DNA of 64,000 bases. Origin: Symsagittifera roscoffensis (Eukaryota > Xenacoelomorpha > Acoela > Convolutidae). Positions within the stretch are counted from its first letter, which is position 1. Every line of letters begins with the position of its first letter. The notes beneath the pieces were generated by a model that worked only from the letters and a program-made list of their open reading frames with translations, was not told the origin of the DNA and ran no database searches. The stretch lies in assembly GCF_963678635.1 (NCBI RefSeq), contig NC_087066.1:46051225-46115224 (forward strand). Reading direction: 5' to 3'. Both the position numbers and the translations under genes were made by a program. Shown piece by piece: positions 61,196 through 64,000 of the stretch.

Positions 61196-61459
61196 AGTAT
61201 AAAGAAGGGGGGTGACCGTACTAAAGAGTACTAAGACAGGTTGAAGTAACCAATAGCAAAATCAAATTTTCTATCCAGTCCTAAAGATCCGGTACTGTAG
61301 GGATCAAGAACATATAGAATTTTCAAAAAGCTCAGGAAATGTTGTTTTTAGTAAATTGTAAATTCCTTTTTATCAAATTTTGTCAAAAGAGGTTTTAACC
61401 TTAGAGTAGAATTTTGTAGATAGTAATACTGTAAATAGGAACAAATGTAAATAAAAATA

Positions 61460-62734
61460 ATGAGGCGGAGCAGGGTACCGGTGGCTGAAAAAAGATCTAC
61501 CAAAGCGAAGACAAAGTATAACTCGTCGCTACGTAAAACGACATCAATGGGTCCAAAGGTAACAAAGAAGAACTTTTCAGTTAGAATGGTCAAGACGAGG
61601 AGTAATACAGAGAACAGAGCAAAAGAGGGCACGGAAGGGAAACAAGCAGAACCCACCATTGAGATTGAACTAGAGACACCGGATGAAAGTGTGGATGAGG
61701 TGGGAAAGAAGACGACAGAGTCAACTCCAATGCCGAATGCGGAAGAACCTAATGCAAAGTCCATGGAGTTCTCACCGATAGACAACGTGGAAGACACAAC
61801 AGGCAACACGCCAGAAATGGCGAAGGACGAGTCTCAAGCAAAAAGAACGTCTTTTACTAAAAGATTGGCGATAATGGTCGGAATGAAGTCGAGAGACGCA
61901 GCAGTGGAGGAGACGAAAGCCGAGAAAGGCAAAACATTCGGAACAGTTTCCACGAGAACGACAGACACCGACCAAAATGAGGACCAGATCAGACCGGGAA
62001 CAGCGACCAACAACAGGACAACCTGTCCCAACAACTGTCCCGACAACAGGACAACAACGGACCATGGAACAGCTACTCTTGAGCTAGGTGTTTTGATGGC
62101 GAAGCTAGATCAGATAGACGAGAAACTGAAGCACAGCGAAGAGGATAGAGATGCGATAAGGAAGGAAATAAGAAACAACAAACATGAATGCCTGGACAGC
62201 TATTTCCATCTAGCGAGAGCAACAAAGGAAAAACTTCAGCAGATGTCGGACAAAATAGATACCACTGATGAAGAGCGAGACAAGAACATCAGAAAAGACA
62301 TGCGAGAAATGAAGCAGCGATATGACGCAGTGAATAGCCAGTTGGGGAGTTTGGAAACGAGAATGGATACGATGAGTAGGGACCAGGCTGAGAGCTCAAG
62401 TGCAATACAGACAAAGTTAGACGCCATCTTGAGGAATTCAACGCCACAAGACAGGCCAGCGGCAGAGCTGACACAAGGTAATAGAGTTGACTTCGTGGAA
62501 CCACAACGGAACAAACGACAGTCAACACCGTTACCAGTACCCCGGGAGGCTGCGAGTACAGCACCGGGGGGCCAAGGCGATTATGAAAAGTGGAACAGCG
62601 AATACAACCAGTCGTCCAGGGGACTCCACAACTCACAACAACGTGGGACCGGATGTCATGACATGGGCAAGCACCTGGGAAATGATGAACAGGACACTAG
62701 AAGCCTTCGCCACAAGGAACGCCGACTCGAGTGA
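61460..62734 (+). CDS. Gag N-terminal part with long coiled coil
   Basis: ATG at 61460 (context AATAATGAGG) opens 424 codons. Residues 1-190 are basic and Ser/Thr-rich. About 205-330 form a heptad-patterned coiled coil (LMAKLDQIDEKL; LQQMSDKIDTTDEERD; LGSLETRMDTM). The last roughly 40 residues, after about 62600, look like a wrong-frame tail because the continuing gag sequence is in the next frame (62487-63446). It is the leading part of a retroelement structural protein. Confidence 0.65.
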   Translation: MRRSRVPVAEKRSTKAKTKYNSSLRKTTSMGPKVTKKNFSVRMVKTRSNTENRAKEGTEGKQAEPTIEIELETPDESVDEVGKKTTESTPMPNAEEPNAKSMEFSPIDNVEDTTGNTPEMAKDESQAKRTSFTKRLAIMVGMKSRDAAVEETKAEKGKTFGTVSTRTTDTDQNEDQIRPGTATNNRTTCPNNCPDNRTTTDHGTATLELGVLMAKLDQIDEKLKHSEEDRDAIRKEIRNNKHECLDSYFHLARATKEKLQQMSDKIDTTDEERDKNIRKDMREMKQRYDAVNSQLGSLETRMDTMSRDQAESSSAIQTKLDAILRNSTPQDRPAAELTQGNRVDFVEPQRNKRQSTPLPVPREAASTAPGGQGDYEKWNSEYNQSSRGLHNSQQRGTGCHDMGKHLGNDEQDTRSLRHKERRLE

Positions 62735-63446
62735 CAGAGAAAGCAACAAATCCAGGAAAACTTTCAAGAAACCGAAAAAATTCAAGGATGATTCAGACGG
62801 ATGCATTGACACTTGGATAGAAGTCATGAGGTTGCACTTGGAACAAGACAACTTGAACGATGAGAGGCAAGCATGCACAGCGATACTGAGCAACCTGGAA
62901 GGCACGGCATTGAAATGCGTGGCTGCGAAGAAGGAAGAGGAACGCGACACAGCGGATAAAATCTTCGAAAGATTGTTAAATCGATTCGGGTCAGGCATGA
63001 AGGGTCATCAAGCGATGATGCGATTTGAAAAGAGAAGGCAAAGGGACGATGAATCGATAGACAGATTCCTAGATGATCTTGAGAGCTTGAGACGAAGGAG
63101 TGACCCGGAAGAATCAACCAACAGAAGGAACTTCAGCATCGCCTCAAAGTTCATTGATGGAGTAAAGAGTGATGACTTGCGAACGATGTTAGCAACATAC
63201 TACACATTGTCGAAAGATAGTGCACCAACTCCAGAAGAGATGAGGCAGAAGTCAAGAGAGTACATGCTAATGAAACCCAAGAAATACTCGTACTCAGATA
63301 ACAGGAATACGCAAGGGGGGAGTCAACCACAAACGTCGTCATGGTACAAGCCCAGAGATGACATGGACAAACGCAGATCATGCGCGAACTGCGGGTCAGC
63401 TGACCATCATGTGGCGGATTGCACGACATACAAGCAGGGTTATTGA
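62487..63446 (+). CDS. Gag capsid-like domain with first CCHC zinc knuckle
   Basis: Open over 319 codons, but the meaningful part starts near 62610. It carries the retrotransposon gag pattern: WIEVMRLHLEQ, LEGTALKCV, FERLLNRFG, and FEKRRQRDDESIDRFLDDLE, which fit the Ty3/Gypsy gag family. A CX2CX4HX4C knuckle (CANCGSADHHVADC) follows at about residue 299. Its frame differs from both neighbours. Confidence 0.7.
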   Translation: MTSWNHNGTNDSQHRYQYPGRLRVQHRGAKAIMKSGTANTTSRPGDSTTHNNVGPDVMTWASTWEMMNRTLEAFATRNADSSDRESNKSRKTFKKPKKFKDDSDGCIDTWIEVMRLHLEQDNLNDERQACTAILSNLEGTALKCVAAKKEEERDTADKIFERLLNRFGSGMKGHQAMMRFEKRRQRDDESIDRFLDDLESLRRRSDPEESTNRRNFSIASKFIDGVKSDDLRTMLATYYTLSKDSAPTPEEMRQKSREYMLMKPKKYSYSDNRNTQGGSQPQTSSWYKPRDDMDKRRSCANCGSADHHVADCTTYKQGY

Positions 63447-63754
63447 AAAGTTTGGGATATGCACCCGATGAGGAAGATATGAGCCAGATGGAGGAACACG
63501 AGTTCTATAGTGGCTTGATCATCAAAATAGGTGCAAGATGCTTCCTCTGCAACCAAGAGGGGCACTTCAGGATGGACTGTCCGTTGTTCTGGGAGGCAGT
63601 CAAGAACCAAAGTCACCCCAAACACAAGTTGGCGTTAGCAGCGGTGCAGAACCAGAGAAATAGACATTGTGAATTTGAAACGAAAAACATAGAAACACCA
63701 AGTGCGGAATTGCCAACGAAAACAGTGAAAGCTGTAACTAGAGATAACTTATGA
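63419..63754 (+). CDS. Gag C-terminal part with second CCHC zinc knuckle
   Basis: 111 codons open in the same frame as the first gag frame. Contains a second CX2CX4HX4C knuckle (CFLCNQEGHFRMDC), so the nucleocapsid region has two knuckles about 40 residues apart but in two different frames. Confidence 0.65.
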   Translation: MHDIQAGLLKSLGYAPDEEDMSQMEEHEFYSGLIIKIGARCFLCNQEGHFRMDCPLFWEAVKNQSHPKHKLALAAVQNQRNRHCEFETKNIETPSAELPTKTVKAVTRDNL

Positions 63755-64000
63755 GAAAGCGGCGGCGGAAGCTATCAATAAAATGAAACAGGACCTGGCG
63801 GCGAAAGAAATAGAACAACGACTAAAGCAAGAGATCGAAAGACAGAAAATGAACGAGCCATTAGGTTGCTCGCAATCAATACCAGAGGCTGTAGCGGGGT
63901 CGAAAAAAAATGGAAACTGCAACACTGTAAAGATGGTGACGGGGAAGCCATTCGATATAACAAAGATCGGGGCAAGAATAATGTCAATAATCACCGTGGG
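63738..64000 (+). CDS. Start of the pol-proximal frame (open at window edge)
   Basis: Open from 63738 to the edge in the frame used by 62487-63446. It has a Lys/Glu-rich helical run (IEQRLKQEIERQKMNEP), then a conserved-looking segment (KMVTGKPFDITKIGARIMSI) that I recall just upstream of the protease in some Ty3/Gypsy polyproteins. No protease active site is inside the window. Confidence 0.5.

Larger units (their letters stand above)
57450..61459. other. Non-coding stretch before the retrotransposon gag
   Basis: Starts at the 5' end of the membrane protein gene and runs to the gag start. Base composition becomes GC-richer after about 58000. It contains a 69-bp array (59032-59224) and a 14-bp minisatellite (60135-61195). 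It probably includes a 5' LTR and leader, but I could not fix LTR ends or a primer binding site; TGTAAC at 58375 and TTACA at 59608-59612 are only possible ends. A minus-strand open frame at 57711-57971 has no supporting feature. Confidence 0.45.
61460..64000 (+). mobile_element. Ty3/Gypsy-type LTR retrotransposon, gag region (cut by window edge)
   Basis: Four overlapping open frames, alternating between two reading frames, together show an N-terminal coiled-coil part, a retrotransposon gag domain, two zinc knuckles and the region just before the protease. Pol lies beyond the right edge. Codon content is intact within each frame, so the copy is young, or the frame changes are sequence errors. 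No LTRs were defined. Confidence 0.75.

Overview
The window is nuclear DNA of an animal. Genes are split by GT-AG introns from a few hundred bases to several kilobases, intergenic and intronic DNA is AT-rich and full of degenerate repeats, and three genes have clear metazoan relatives: an FBXW7-type F-box/WD40 ubiquitin ligase subunit, an RBM45-type RNA-binding protein and a glycosyltransferase of the A4GALT/A4GNT family. I cannot name the lineage. An invertebrate is likely because of the retroelement types and intron content. All gene models were joined by hand from splice signals, codon phase and remembered family motifs, with no alignment or transcript data.

Layout. 84-8660 (+): the last five exons of a protein with WD/beta-propeller-like stretches and a basic C-terminus; its introns are built of related tandem and dispersed repeats. 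8661-13756: intergenic repeats, including a 1.3 kb dispersed element with a tRNA-like core and a 24-bp tandem array. 13757-26830 (-): a five-exon type II glycosyltransferase gene (about 454 residues) whose introns hold a dead LINE, a tRNA-derived SINE, a 30-bp array and a MITE-like element. 26831-36568: gene-poor, with a compositionally distinct GC-richer block (about 28.85-31.4 kb) carrying a cluster of CCGGAA motifs, hairpin elements and another LINE remnant. 36569-42365 (-): FBXW7-like, three coding exons, 706 residues. 42654-44900 (-): RBM45-like, a single coding exon, lying 288 bp upstream of FBXW7 in the same orientation. 45609-45925 (+): first coding exon of a secreted or membrane protein, divergent from RBM45. 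45926-50393: repeats and LINE remnants. 50394-57449 (-): probable four-exon type I membrane protein with an acidic tail; its 6 kb intron holds a Helitron-like element filled with a 168-bp satellite. 57450-64000: leader-like DNA with two tandem arrays, followed by the gag region of a Ty3/Gypsy-type retrotransposon that runs off the right edge.

Functional view. FBXW7 (substrate receptor of an SCF E3 ligase) and RBM45 (RNA binding) are conserved housekeeping or developmental regulators. Their closeness, with good 3' splice sites just before both start codons, raises the possibility of a shared transcription unit. The glycosyltransferase should act in the Golgi. The rest of the window is mainly a record of mobile elements: LINE, SINE, LTR, Helitron and MITE types are all visible.
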